Of a DNA stretch of 64,000 nt, positions 26,430-34,106 are shown piece by piece (within the stretch, counting starts at the first letter, position 1; each line of letters begins with the position of its first letter). This DNA is from Paludibacterium purpuratum (GTDB lineage Bacteria; Pseudomonadota; Gammaproteobacteria; Burkholderiales; Chromobacteriaceae), in assembly GCF_004363805.1 (NCBI RefSeq), contig NZ_SNZP01000010.1:62001-126000 (forward strand). The letters are read 5' to 3'. A model generated the notes under the pieces. The model was not told the DNA's origin. It made no database searches and saw only the letters and a program-made list of their open reading frames with translations. Both the position numbers and the translations under genes were made by a program.

Positions 26430-27899
26430 TTAATCGGCGAAGCGGGAAACAGCCCAGGCCGTGACGAAAGCCAGCGGCACCGAGCATAGGGCGGGGCTTG
26501 CGAGCGGAAACAGCGGGTGGGAGAAACCCAGTACCGCGACCCAGACCGCTGGGCCTGCCACGATCAGTGCCGTGGCGCCGAAGAGCCCGGCCAAACCGCC
26601 GGCGACGGCGCCGCGTGCCGTCAGCCCCGGCCAGAATAACGTCAGCAACAGCACCGGGAAGGGGCCGCTGGCGGCCATGCCGAATGCCAAGCCCATCAAA
26701 ACGGCGATGTTCTGGTTCTGGAACCAAGTAGACAATAGCACCGCCAGCAGTACCAATGCGATAACCGACCAGCGCGAGGCGCGGAGCTCGCCGGCCTCGC
26801 TGGCCTGGCCGCGTCGCAGCAGACCGGCATACAGGTCGTGGCTTAGGCTGGAAGCGCCGGCCACCGTCAAGCCGGCGACCACCGCCATGATGGTGGCAAA
26901 CACCACGGCGGCGACAACGTCGCGCATGGCCGTGCCGCCGATGGCCTGTGCCAGATGCAATGCCGCCATATTGCCGCCGCCGATCAGTTTGCCGTGCGCA
27001 TCCAGGAAGTGCGGGTTGTGGCTGACGAAGACGATGGCGCCGATGCCGATCAAGACATTCAGGGTAAAGAACAAGGCGATGATCCCGGTTGCCCAGCAGA
27101 CTGACGCGCGTGCGGCGCGCGCATTCGGCACGGTGAAGAAGCGCATCAGTATGTGCGGCAGTCCCAACAGCCCCAACACCAGTCCCAATCCGAGCGACAG
27201 CACTTCCCAGGGGTTGGCCATGGCTTTGCTCGGTAGCCAGACCCCCGAACCTGCTGGGTGCAGCGTTTCGGCGCGCGCCATCAGACCGGCGAGATCGCCG
27301 CCGCCCTTCATCCACACCCCCGCCGCCAGCGCCAGGCCGCAGGCCAGCATCAGGCAGGCCTTGACGATTTGCACCCAGGTGGTGGCCAGCATGCCGCCCA
27401 ACGCGACGTACAGCACCGCCAACAGGCCGACGATCAGTACCGCGGGCAGATAGGACAGTCCAAACAGCAGGCCGATCAGTTTGCCGGCGCCCACCAGTTG
27501 GACAATCAGATAAAACAGCACGATGAGCAGCGAACTCACGCTCGACAGCACACGCACCGACGGTTCGGCAAAGCGTTCGGCCAGGATGTCGCCTAGCGTG
27601 AAGTGGCCGCGTTCACGCAGTTTCTCGGCAAACAGCAGCAGCAGAAGCGGCCAGCCGGCCAAGGTGCCGACGGCATAGATCAACGAGTCGTAGCCTTGGC
27701 TCATGAATAGCCCGGCCGCCCCGAGAAAGGCCGCCGCCGACAGATAATCGCCAGCCAGCGCCAGCCCGTTTTGCCAGGCGCCGATCCGGCCGGCTGCGGT
27801 ATAGAACTCCGCGCGCGTGCGCGTCCGTCGCGCCGCCCACAAGGTCAGCGACAGGCTGAGCACCAGTAAGGCCAATACCGCGAGTTGCGCCAAGTTCAT
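26430..27899 (-). CDS. Sodium:solute symporter, ActP-like
   Basis: This 489-residue membrane protein has about 13 hydrophobic helices and belongs to the SSS family, closest in layout to acetate permease ActP. Motifs are GRIGAWQNGLALAGDYLSAA, GLPHILMRFFTV and VAGLTVAGASSLSHDLYAG. It imports a monocarboxylate, with acetate-like substrates most likely, using the sodium gradient. Its start codon overlaps the stop of a DUF485 gene by 4 nt, the same pairing as yjcH-actP in E. coli. Co-occurrence with an aldehyde dehydrogenase and a hydroxyacid oxidase suggests a short organic acid other than plain acetate may be the physiological substrate. Confidence 0.88.
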   Translation of the reverse strand: MNLAQLAVLALLVLSLSLTLWAARRTRTRAEFYTAAGRIGAWQNGLALAGDYLSAAAFLGAAGLFMSQGYDSLIYAVGTLAGWPLLLLLFAEKLRERGHFTLGDILAERFAEPSVRVLSSVSSLLIVLFYLIVQLVGAGKLIGLLFGLSYLPAVLIVGLLAVLYVALGGMLATTWVQIVKACLMLACGLALAAGVWMKGGGDLAGLMARAETLHPAGSGVWLPSKAMANPWEVLSLGLGLVLGLLGLPHILMRFFTVPNARAARASVCWATGIIALFFTLNVLIGIGAIVFVSHNPHFLDAHGKLIGGGNMAALHLAQAIGGTAMRDVVAAVVFATIMAVVAGLTVAGASSLSHDLYAGLLRRGQASEAGELRASRWSVIALVLLAVLLSTWFQNQNIAVLMGLAFGMAASGPFPVLLLTLFWPGLTARGAVAGGLAGLFGATALIVAGPAVWVAVLGFSHPLFPLASPALCSVPLAFVTAWAVSRFAD

Positions 27900-28093
27900 G
27901 ACTGCCCCTCGCGACGGTTGGCCCGGCGCACGTACAGCAGCGTCACCAGAAAGCCCAGCCAGATCAGGCCGAGCGCCAGCGGTATCGACAGCGGCAGCCG
28001 ACCGCACGGCCAGGCCAGTACCGATGGGAAAAAGGCAATCGCCCCGTAAAAGGCGGCGATCGGCAGCAACAACAGGAGCAGCAAAGACTTCAT
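27896..28093 (-). CDS. DUF485 small membrane protein (YjcH-like)
   Basis: This 65-residue protein has two hydrophobic helices and ends in a basic tail (YVRRANRREGQS). It fits the DUF485 partner proteins encoded just upstream of ActP-type symporters, whose role is probably to assist assembly or activity of the transporter. It overlaps the symporter start by 4 nt and lies 4 nt after the aldehyde dehydrogenase gene. The assignment rests on size, topology and position. Confidence 0.7.
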   Translation of the reverse strand: MKSLLLLLLLPIAAFYGAIAFFPSVLAWPCGRLPLSIPLALGLIWLGFLVTLLYVRRANRREGQS

Positions 28094-28097
28094 CGAC

Positions 28098-29453
28098 TTA
28101 CTTTTGCCAATAGGTTTTTACGTTGACGAATTCGTACAGCCCGAACTCGGATAGTTCGCGGCCATAACCCGAATCCTTGACGCCGCCGAACGGCAAGCGC
28201 AGATCGGAGCTGGTGTGACGGTTGATATACACGCTGCCGGCCTGGATCTGGCGGGCCAGCTCCCAGGCGCGTTGCGTATCGCCGCTATAGATCGAGGCGC
28301 CGAGACCGAACGGGGTGTCGTTGGCCAGCCGGATCGCATCTTGTTCGTCGCTCGCGCGCAGGATGCTGGCAACCGGGCCGAACACTTCTTCGCGATAGAC
28401 GCGGCAACGCGGATTGACGTGGTCGAGCACCGTGGCCGGATAGAAGAAGCCAGGGCCGGACGGCATCTCGCCGCCGAGCCGCACGGTGGCGCCGGCGGAA
28501 ACCGCATCCAGTACCTGGGCGTGCAGTGCGGCGCGCAGATCGCTACGGGTCAGCGGCGACAAAGTGGTGGTCGGATCGGTCGGCGCGCCCGGGCGCAGCT
28601 TGGCCGCTTCGGCCACGAAGACTTCGATGAAGTGTTCGGCCACTTCGGGGACCACGATCATGCGCTTGGCCGCATTGCACGATTGACCGGCATCGCGGAA
28701 ACGCGAATGCACCGCTTCGCGGGCGGCGGCATCGACGTCGGCGTCCGCCAGTACGATGAACGGGTTGCTCCCGCCCAGCTCCAGCACGCTCTTCTTCAAA
28801 TGGCGGCCGGCCAGGGCGGCTAGATGGCGCCCCGTGCTGGTCGAGCCGGTGAAGGCCATGGCATCGGTCTGGCGGATGGCATCCTCGACTTGGTCGTGAT
28901 CGATCCAGGCGATATCCAGCACCGCCAAGCCGGCGGCGCGCACGCATTCGAGCAACAGTTGCGTGCATTGCGGCACCACCGGGGCCGGTTTGACCAGACA
29001 AGCGTTACCGGCCATCAGTGCGGGCACGGCGAAGCGCAGCACCTGCCAGATCGGGTAATTCCACGGCATGATCGCCAGGACCGTGCCCAGCGGTTCGAAG
29101 GCCACGCCGCTACGACTGCCGTGTGTCGGGATCATCAGCGGCTGCAATAGGCTGGGCGCAAGGCTGGCGTAATAGCGGATCAGCTTTTCCGATTTGTCGA
29201 TTTCCGCCAGGCATTCCGCAGTGCGCTTACCCACCTCCAGCGTGACCAGGTCGGCCAGCGCTTCGCGATGTTTCATCAACTGATCGGCCAAGCGCATCAT
29301 GCGCGCGGCGCGCTCCTCGGTATCGAGTCGGGCCCAGTCCGTGCGTGCGTGTTGCAATCCGGCCAGGCAAGTGGAGAGTTGATCCTGGGCCCAGGCGGCC
29401 CGGGTGAATACCACCTCGCCCGTGGCGGGGTTGCAGGATGTGAATGCTGTCAT
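28098..29453 (-). CDS. NAD(P)-dependent succinate-semialdehyde dehydrogenase-like enzyme
   Basis: This 451-residue aldehyde dehydrogenase carries the cofactor-site sequence IMPWNYPIWQVLR, the catalytic glutamate in LELGGSNPF and the nucleophilic cysteine in DAGQSCNAAKR. The length and N-terminus (SCNPATGEVV) match the short succinate-semialdehyde dehydrogenases of the Sad/GabD type, which convert succinic semialdehyde to succinate. It is the first gene of the operon with DUF485, the ActP-like symporter and the FAD-linked oxidase. Substrate assignment within aldehyde dehydrogenases by eye is approximate. Confidence 0.82.
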   Translation of the reverse strand: MTAFTSCNPATGEVVFTRAAWAQDQLSTCLAGLQHARTDWARLDTEERAARMMRLADQLMKHREALADLVTLEVGKRTAECLAEIDKSEKLIRYYASLAPSLLQPLMIPTHGSRSGVAFEPLGTVLAIMPWNYPIWQVLRFAVPALMAGNACLVKPAPVVPQCTQLLLECVRAAGLAVLDIAWIDHDQVEDAIRQTDAMAFTGSTSTGRHLAALAGRHLKKSVLELGGSNPFIVLADADVDAAAREAVHSRFRDAGQSCNAAKRMIVVPEVAEHFIEVFVAEAAKLRPGAPTDPTTTLSPLTRSDLRAALHAQVLDAVSAGATVRLGGEMPSGPGFFYPATVLDHVNPRCRVYREEVFGPVASILRASDEQDAIRLANDTPFGLGASIYSGDTQRAWELARQIQAGSVYINRHTSSDLRLPFGGVKDSGYGRELSEFGLYEFVNVKTYWQK

Positions 29454-29495
29454 AGCCAGTGAGGCTTTATTAGGTGAGAGTAATAGAGCACTTTA

Positions 29496-29530
29496 ACAAA
29501 AAGCCTCGCTGCCGGACAGCAGCGAGGCTT
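29496..29530 (-). terminator. Terminator downstream of nitronate monooxygenase
   Basis: AAGCCTCGCTG and CAGCGAGGCTT make an 11-bp stem with an 8-nt loop. On the minus strand it is followed by TTTTTGTT, so it terminates the nitronate monooxygenase transcript before the aldehyde dehydrogenase operon. Confidence 0.8.
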
Positions 29531-29540
29531 GTTTCAGGTT

Positions 29541-29578
29541 GGTAGGGTGCGTTCGCGTAGCAACGCGCCAACCTTACC
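29541..29578. repeat. Palindromic GTAGGG/CCCTAC repeat, copy C
   Basis: The unit starts with GGTAGGGTGCGTTCGCG and ends with the imperfect inverted end CCTTACC. Inside, GCGTTCGCGTAGCAACGC is palindromic. It lies between the nitronate monooxygenase stop codon and its terminator and closely resembles the right arm of copy D. Confidence 0.65.
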
Positions 29579-29587
29579 GACAATGCG

Positions 29588-30766
29588 TTATACGGCCGGC
29601 TTGGGCAGATCCTGCGGCACGACGCCGGTCAGCAGGTAGTCGATGGTTTCCCGCACGCTGCGCATCGCCGAGCCGAACGGCAACGGTTCGGAGCCACGGA
29701 AGAACAAGCCCTTGCTCACTTCGCCGCGGAAGGCTGCCGCCAGCTTCAGGTCGATGCAGAACTGGCCGACTTTGGACAGGCCGTCGCGCAGTCCGCAAAC
29801 CGTCAGGCAGTTGAGCCCTTGGGTGCAGCGGCGCGGATCGGCTTTGGCGTTGGCCTGTAGCTTGGCTTCGCGGTGCAGGTAGCTTTTCAGGAACGGCGTC
29901 AGTACGCCGCGTGCCGGCAGGCCCGCCACGCTCATGAACTCGGCGATGTCTTCCGGCCGCGCTTCGGCCAGGGTGCGCTTGAAGTTGTCGTGCGCATCGC
30001 CCTCGCGGGTGACGGCAAACGCGGTGCCGACTTGCACGGCCGTTGCCCCCAGCTCGGAGATGAAAGTGCGCACTTTCTCGAAGCTATTGATGCCGCCAGC
30101 CACGATCAGCGGAATACGTTCCCGTTCCAGACCCAGCGTGCGGAATGTTTCGAAGGTTTCTTCCAGTACGCGGCGGAAGTCGAAGCGTTCCTGACCCAGA
30201 TCCTGGATCTGGGCGGCGCCAAGGTGTCCACCGGCATGCTTGGGGTGCTCGATCACAATGGCGTCCGGCAGGCGATTCTTCTTCATCCAGCGCTTGAGCA
30301 CGATATTGATGCCGCGAGATTCGGACAGGATCGGAATCAAGGCCACATCAGGGTGTTCCGAGGTCATTTCCGGCAAATCGAGCGGCAATCCAGCGCCCAT
30401 GACCACGGCGTGTGCACCGGATTCGCAGGCTTGACGGACATAGGCCGCATGCGAATCGACCGCCTTCATGACGTTCACCGCCACCATGCCGTGGCCGTCG
30501 GCGCGTTCCAGTGCGCCTTTGACTTCGCGATCCAGTGCGATCAGGTTCAGCGCGTCCAGCTCGGTTTGGCCATTGGCTTCGGCCGAACGGGCCATGAGAT
30601 CTTCGTGCAAATGACGCAAGTCGACGCTGGCGACCGTGCCGACGCCGCCCTCATGCGCCACGCTGCCGGCGAGGCTCTTGGCGGAGATGCCAACGCCCAT
30701 GCCGCCCTGCACGATGGGCAGCAGGGAACGACCGCGAATGACGAGGGGGGGGAACGCGTGTTTCAT
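29588..30766 (-). CDS. Nitronate monooxygenase family flavoprotein
   Basis: This 392-residue protein is an FMN-dependent TIM-barrel enzyme of the nitronate monooxygenase (former 2-nitropropane dioxygenase) family. It shows the N-terminal PIVQGGMGVGISAKSLAG, the HAGGHLG loop near residue 180 with the family histidine, and the phosphate-binding VAGGINSFEKV and GATAVQVGTAF segments. The C-terminal 100 residues with several cysteines (RRCTQGLNCLTVCGL) mark a longer subgroup whose true substrate is often unknown. The family detoxifies alkyl nitronates, but some members act on other substrates. It is a single-gene unit transcribed away from cviI. Confidence 0.85.
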   Translation of the reverse strand: MKHAFPPLVIRGRSLLPIVQGGMGVGISAKSLAGSVAHEGGVGTVASVDLRHLHEDLMARSAEANGQTELDALNLIALDREVKGALERADGHGMVAVNVMKAVDSHAAYVRQACESGAHAVVMGAGLPLDLPEMTSEHPDVALIPILSESRGINIVLKRWMKKNRLPDAIVIEHPKHAGGHLGAAQIQDLGQERFDFRRVLEETFETFRTLGLERERIPLIVAGGINSFEKVRTFISELGATAVQVGTAFAVTREGDAHDNFKRTLAEARPEDIAEFMSVAGLPARGVLTPFLKSYLHREAKLQANAKADPRRCTQGLNCLTVCGLRDGLSKVGQFCIDLKLAAAFRGEVSKGLFFRGSEPLPFGSAMRSVRETIDYLLTGVVPQDLPKPAV

Positions 30767-30979
30767 GGGATGAACCCTGTGTCGAGCAAAAACACTAAGT
30801 CTACAGCAAAAAGTGCTTTGTCCGAAATTTCGGGCGGTACTAGGTTGATGAATCTCAAGGAAAAGCCACAGGACGACCCCTGCCGGGAACTTGGCTCAAG
30901 TTTGGATGCGGCTGGGGTGGTGTCGACATAAACGCTTGATTATATCGCGTTTTTTTCTGACGTAGCGATATGCGCAACG

Positions 30980-30995
30980 CTGTCCTAAAGGACAG
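30980..30995 (+). promoter_or_regulatory. CviR-type lux box upstream of cviI
   Basis: CTGTCCTAAAGGACAG is a perfect palindrome with arms CTGTCC/GGACAG and fits the published CviR consensus CTGNCC-N4-GGNCAG. Its centre lies 32-33 bp upstream of the -10-like TAGAGT at 31020-31025, the spacing of a LuxR-type activator at about -42. It is 66 nt before the cviI start codon and would give autoinduction. Confidence 0.8.
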
Positions 30996-31061
30996 ATTAT
31001 CAGAAATTTTCCACCCTTTTAGAGTGCGGATTCCGTTAATCTGATCGGGAGTGTAGGAATC

Positions 31062-31715
31062 ATGAGTAATCTGTCTGTGCTAGCAACTAAGGATGGTTAT
31101 CGTTTGGAGCGCGTGCTCGGCGGCCGGAAGGAAACGGCCCTTTTGCGCTTCCGTCATCGGGTTTTTCGTGAAGAGTTGCAGTGGGTGCCGCTCTCGGTCG
31201 ATGGCCTCGACCGGGACGAATACGATGGCTTTTCCGAAAATCTGGGCGTGTTCGTCAATCAACGGGCGGTCGGCTCGGTACGGATGACGCCTGGGTGCCA
31301 GCGTTTCATGATCGAAAAAGAGTTCTCGGCGCTATTGCCCGAAGGATGGACGTTGCAGAAGGGCGCCGATAGCGCGGAAGTCACCCGCTTCGCAGTCGAT
31401 ATAGATCAGCGCGGTCGGCGTATCGAGCCCGCCGCCCTGTTGCTCTATCACTGTCTCTACCGTTGGGCCGAGTTAAACCGGGTACGTTGGATGTATTTCG
31501 TGGTGGAGCCGCCGTTCTTCCGCCGGCTCGCTCGCATGGGTTTCCCAATTTTTCCGATCGGCGAGGCCAAGCCGCTCGACGGCGGCGTGGTTTCTCAGGC
31601 GGCCTTTTTCGACTGGCACAGCGCCGATCCGAGTTTCATCCGTTGGCTGCGACAGGCGGTCGAATGCCCTGCTGCAGTCCAAGCACAATCGCATGAGTTC
31701 GATTATTGGCATTGA
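31062..31715 (+). CDS. cviI: N-acyl-homoserine lactone synthase
   Basis: This 217-residue protein is a LuxI-family AHL synthase that joins an acyl group from acyl-ACP to S-adenosylmethionine to make the diffusible signal. The invariant positions are present: R31, F35 and W41 in RHRVFREELQW, D52 and D55 in DRDEYD, R74 in GSVRM, and E106 and R109 in EVTRF. Its 3' end overlaps the convergent receptor gene by 80 bp, the arrangement seen for cviI/cviR in Chromobacterium violaceum. A perfect CviR-type box lies upstream. The acyl chain length cannot be read from the sequence. Confidence 0.92.
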   Translation: MSNLSVLATKDGYRLERVLGGRKETALLRFRHRVFREELQWVPLSVDGLDRDEYDGFSENLGVFVNQRAVGSVRMTPGCQRFMIEKEFSALLPEGWTLQKGADSAEVTRFAVDIDQRGRRIEPAALLLYHCLYRWAELNRVRWMYFVVEPPFFRRLARMGFPIFPIGEAKPLDGGVVSQAAFFDWHSADPSFIRWLRQAVECPAAVQAQSHEFDYWH

Positions 31716-32433
31716 GCTTGCGAATGATATTGGCGACGTGGAATTTCACAGTCCGCTCGCTGATATCCAGAATTGTCGCGATTTCCCAGTTGGTCTTGCC
31801 GCGGCTCATCCAGTGGAATATGTCGTACTCGCGGTTGGACAACAGCATGGCGCTGGCGGACATGGGCGCCAGATTGGTGACGCGGGTCATGGCCTGGTGC
31901 AGGTGCGGTACCAGGCAGTTGAGCATCTCGACCAACTGGGTATCGTGTGTGATTTCCTCTCCGGTGACGGAAATCACGCAGGCCATGTTCTGCCGTGTCG
32001 AAGCGGCACTGAAAGTCACGCCGCTACCGAGTCCCACCGAAGCGGCTTCCGCAATGAACCGTTTGGCCAGCGGACTGCGTGCGCCGGAAAACGAGTCCTT
32101 CCAGAAAATCGGTGCGCTGCCCATCGGGTGGTGCAGAATCGGATCACAACTAGCGAGATTTTCCTGCATGTAATGATCCAGCCAGCCTAGCGGATAGCTG
32201 ACATCGATCAATTTCTCGACTTTCTGCATATGTTGCTGGGCATTCAGTCTGCCAAGCGCCAGCACCATGTGTTCGGACGGTATCTGGTTCTGTAGGCGAC
32301 CGAGAAAGTCTTTCAGGCTTTGCTCGTCTTCGACGTGCCCGAGCGCATGGATCCACTCCAGGAGCATCCATTGCCGGTCAGCCGGCAGATCCCCGGGTAA
32401 CGGTCTTGTATTGAGTGTGTGAATAGATGTCAT
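31636..32433 (-). CDS. cviR: LuxR-family AHL receptor CviR
   Basis: This 265-residue protein has an N-terminal autoinducer-binding domain and a C-terminal LuxR helix-turn-helix (LSNREYDIFHWMSRGKTNWE). The ligand-pocket residues known from C. violaceum CviR fall at the same numbers: Y80, W84, Y88, D97, W111 and S155, with M89 also present. CviR binds AHL directly and activates target genes at CTGNCC-N4-GGNCAG sites. ATG 32433 is chosen because it gives the family N-terminus (TRPLPGDL); the open frame continues 12 codons upstream to a TTG. No strong ribosome site precedes ATG 32433, which suggests low or regulated translation. Confidence 0.93.
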   Translation of the reverse strand: MTSIHTLNTRPLPGDLPADRQWMLLEWIHALGHVEDEQSLKDFLGRLQNQIPSEHMVLALGRLNAQQHMQKVEKLIDVSYPLGWLDHYMQENLASCDPILHHPMGSAPIFWKDSFSGARSPLAKRFIAEAASVGLGSGVTFSAASTRQNMACVISVTGEEITHDTQLVEMLNCLVPHLHQAMTRVTNLAPMSASAMLLSNREYDIFHWMSRGKTNWEIATILDISERTVKFHVANIIRKLNANNRTHAIVLGLQQGIRPPVAANG

Positions 32434-32922
32434 GAGTGGTTGTGAGCACAGGTAGTGGGTTGAGTACAAAAATCATAGCAGAGCCCTTCGGCGGATGCTG
32501 TGACAATCTGTCGTCCGTTGCATATTTTCTCCCGGCTTTTAGATCAGTTAAACCGGTTGCTAGCATGAGCTACGCTGCCTGGCTGCTGGTACGAGGCGCA
32601 GTTGAATGCGCACATGCCGTTCCGAGTGTCTGGCAATCCGTCAGAGAAGGGCGGTTGCCCCTACTGATCAGTCATGATAAATGCAGATGGCATTTTTCCA
32701 TTTTGCGCCATGTCCGTATTGTTTCATAGACGGCGGCAGCGTAAATCCATGGATTCAGTCAGAAAATACGTATTTTTACTGTTAATTTTTACTTTAATAA
32801 CAACAAATAATGGTGTAACCTTTTTTAAGAAAATACATTTAATAATGCCTTTGGCAATGCGGTTGTCATGACGAAAATCGGCGTGGCGATGGTGTTGCTG
32901 AGAACGGACCCATCGCTGAGTT
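32434..32922. other. Intergenic region between cviR and the LysR gene
   Basis: These 489 bp separate divergent genes and must hold both promoters. The part at 32750-32850 is very AT-rich. A 40-codon frame from ATG 32749 encodes a hydrophobic peptide (begins MDSVRKYVFLLLIFTL) without a ribosome site. No CviR-type palindrome is visible here. Confidence 0.4.
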
Positions 32923-33891
32923 ATGGACACCCTGAAAGCTTTAATGGTCTTCATGACCACTGCCGAAAATGGCAGCTTTTCCGACGCTGCGCGCAAGCTT
33001 GGCGTGTCTCCGGCTGCGATCAGCCAGAGTATCGCCCGTTTGGAGCAGGAACTGGAAGTACGCTTATTTAATCGCACCACGCGCCAACTGACCCTGACGG
33101 AAGACGGCCGGCGTTTTTATGCGCAATGCCGCGGGCCGGTCAACAATCTCGATTCCGCTATCAACCAGCTTAAAGCGAGCCGCGACGAGCCGGCCGGGCA
33201 TTTGCGCGTCAGCATGCCCAATTCCTTCGGTCGCCGTTTCATCCTGCCTTTGATGGAAGAGTTTTGCGATCTCTATCCGAAGATCAAAGTGTTCTTCGGC
33301 CTGGACGACAACTTCAGCGATCTGGTCGAGGACGGTTACGATGTCGGCGTGCGCACCGGCATGATGCCGGATTCGCGCATGGTGGCGCGCAATCTGGCGC
33401 AGATGCCGTTGTATGTTGTGGCTTCGCCGTCTTATTGGAAGCGTTTCGGCCGCCCGGACAAACCCGAGGATCTGGCCAATCACGATTGCATCAACTTCCA
33501 GTTCCCGACCTCGGGGCGGTTGTTCAAGTGGGAGTTCGACCGTGCTGGCGAACGCATTCCGCTTGAGGTGACCGGCACCTACACGCTCAACGAGATGGAG
33601 GCCGTCTGCGAGTTGGCCCGGCTCGGTATGGGGGTGGCTCAACTGCCTGGGCACGAGGTGGTGCACTACATCCGCACGGGCGAACTGGAAGCGGTGCTGA
33701 CCGATATGGTGTCGCTGGAGCGTTCGATCTACATTTGTTTCCCGCATCGCGACCACATCGCTCCGCGCACGCGGGTGTTCGTGGACTTCGTCGTCAGCAA
33801 ACTGTCGGAGCATCCCGACATCATTGCCGATTTGCCGGGGTTGGATCTCACGGCAAAGCGCTCCGCGCTGCGTCAACAATCCGATATATAA
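32923..33891 (+). CDS. LysR-family transcriptional regulator
   Basis: This 322-residue protein has the LysR N-terminal winged helix-turn-helix (GSFSDAARKLGVSPAAISQS, then RLEQELEVRLFNRTTR) and a substrate-binding effector domain of normal length. It resembles the CrgA/DmlR-like branch that usually controls an adjacent gene or redox enzymes. The target is not evident: the PuuB-like oxidase lies 215 bp downstream on the same strand, separated by a terminator. The ATG at 32923 gives the standard N-terminus MDTLKALMVFMTTAENGSF. It is divergent from cviR. Confidence 0.9.
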   Translation: MDTLKALMVFMTTAENGSFSDAARKLGVSPAAISQSIARLEQELEVRLFNRTTRQLTLTEDGRRFYAQCRGPVNNLDSAINQLKASRDEPAGHLRVSMPNSFGRRFILPLMEEFCDLYPKIKVFFGLDDNFSDLVEDGYDVGVRTGMMPDSRMVARNLAQMPLYVVASPSYWKRFGRPDKPEDLANHDCINFQFPTSGRLFKWEFDRAGERIPLEVTGTYTLNEMEAVCELARLGMGVAQLPGHEVVHYIRTGELEAVLTDMVSLERSIYICFPHRDHIAPRTRVFVDFVVSKLSEHPDIIADLPGLDLTAKRSALRQQSDI

Positions 33892-33930
33892 GACACCGTA
33901 CGCGGCGAGTGCCGCCACCGGCGTAAAAAG

Positions 33931-33956
33931 AACCGACGGCCTCGTCGGTTTTTTTA
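33931..33956 (+). terminator. Intrinsic terminator after the LysR gene
   Basis: AACCGACG and CGTCGGTT form an 8-bp stem with a GCCT loop, followed by TTTTTA. It lies 39 nt after the LysR stop codon. Confidence 0.88.
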
Positions 33957-34040
33957 CGTCGGTGCAGCGCGATCTGTCTTATTTTGTTCCCACTTGAGTC
34001 CGCTCGCGTAGACCGCGCTAGCCAATTCACCCGCCGTCCG

Positions 34041-34073
34041 TTAAAAATATTAAACAATATAACAATATTTTAA
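34041..34073. promoter_or_regulatory. AT-rich inverted repeat upstream of the PuuB-like gene
   Basis: AAAATATT at 34044-34051 and AATATTTT at 34064-34071 form an 8-bp inverted repeat with a 12-bp centre, itself AT-only except two C. The flanks TTA/TAA extend the symmetry. It ends 33 nt before the start codon of the oxidase gene and may be an operator. Confidence 0.35.
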
Positions 34074-34106
34074 TCGGCGAGGCTCGCCGGCGAATGGAGA
34101 CACATC

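Noticed and set aside
32749-32871. 40-codon hydrophobic open frame beginning MDSVRKYVFLLLIF
   Set aside because: It is in very AT-rich DNA where hydrophobic codons arise by chance, and no ribosome site precedes it.
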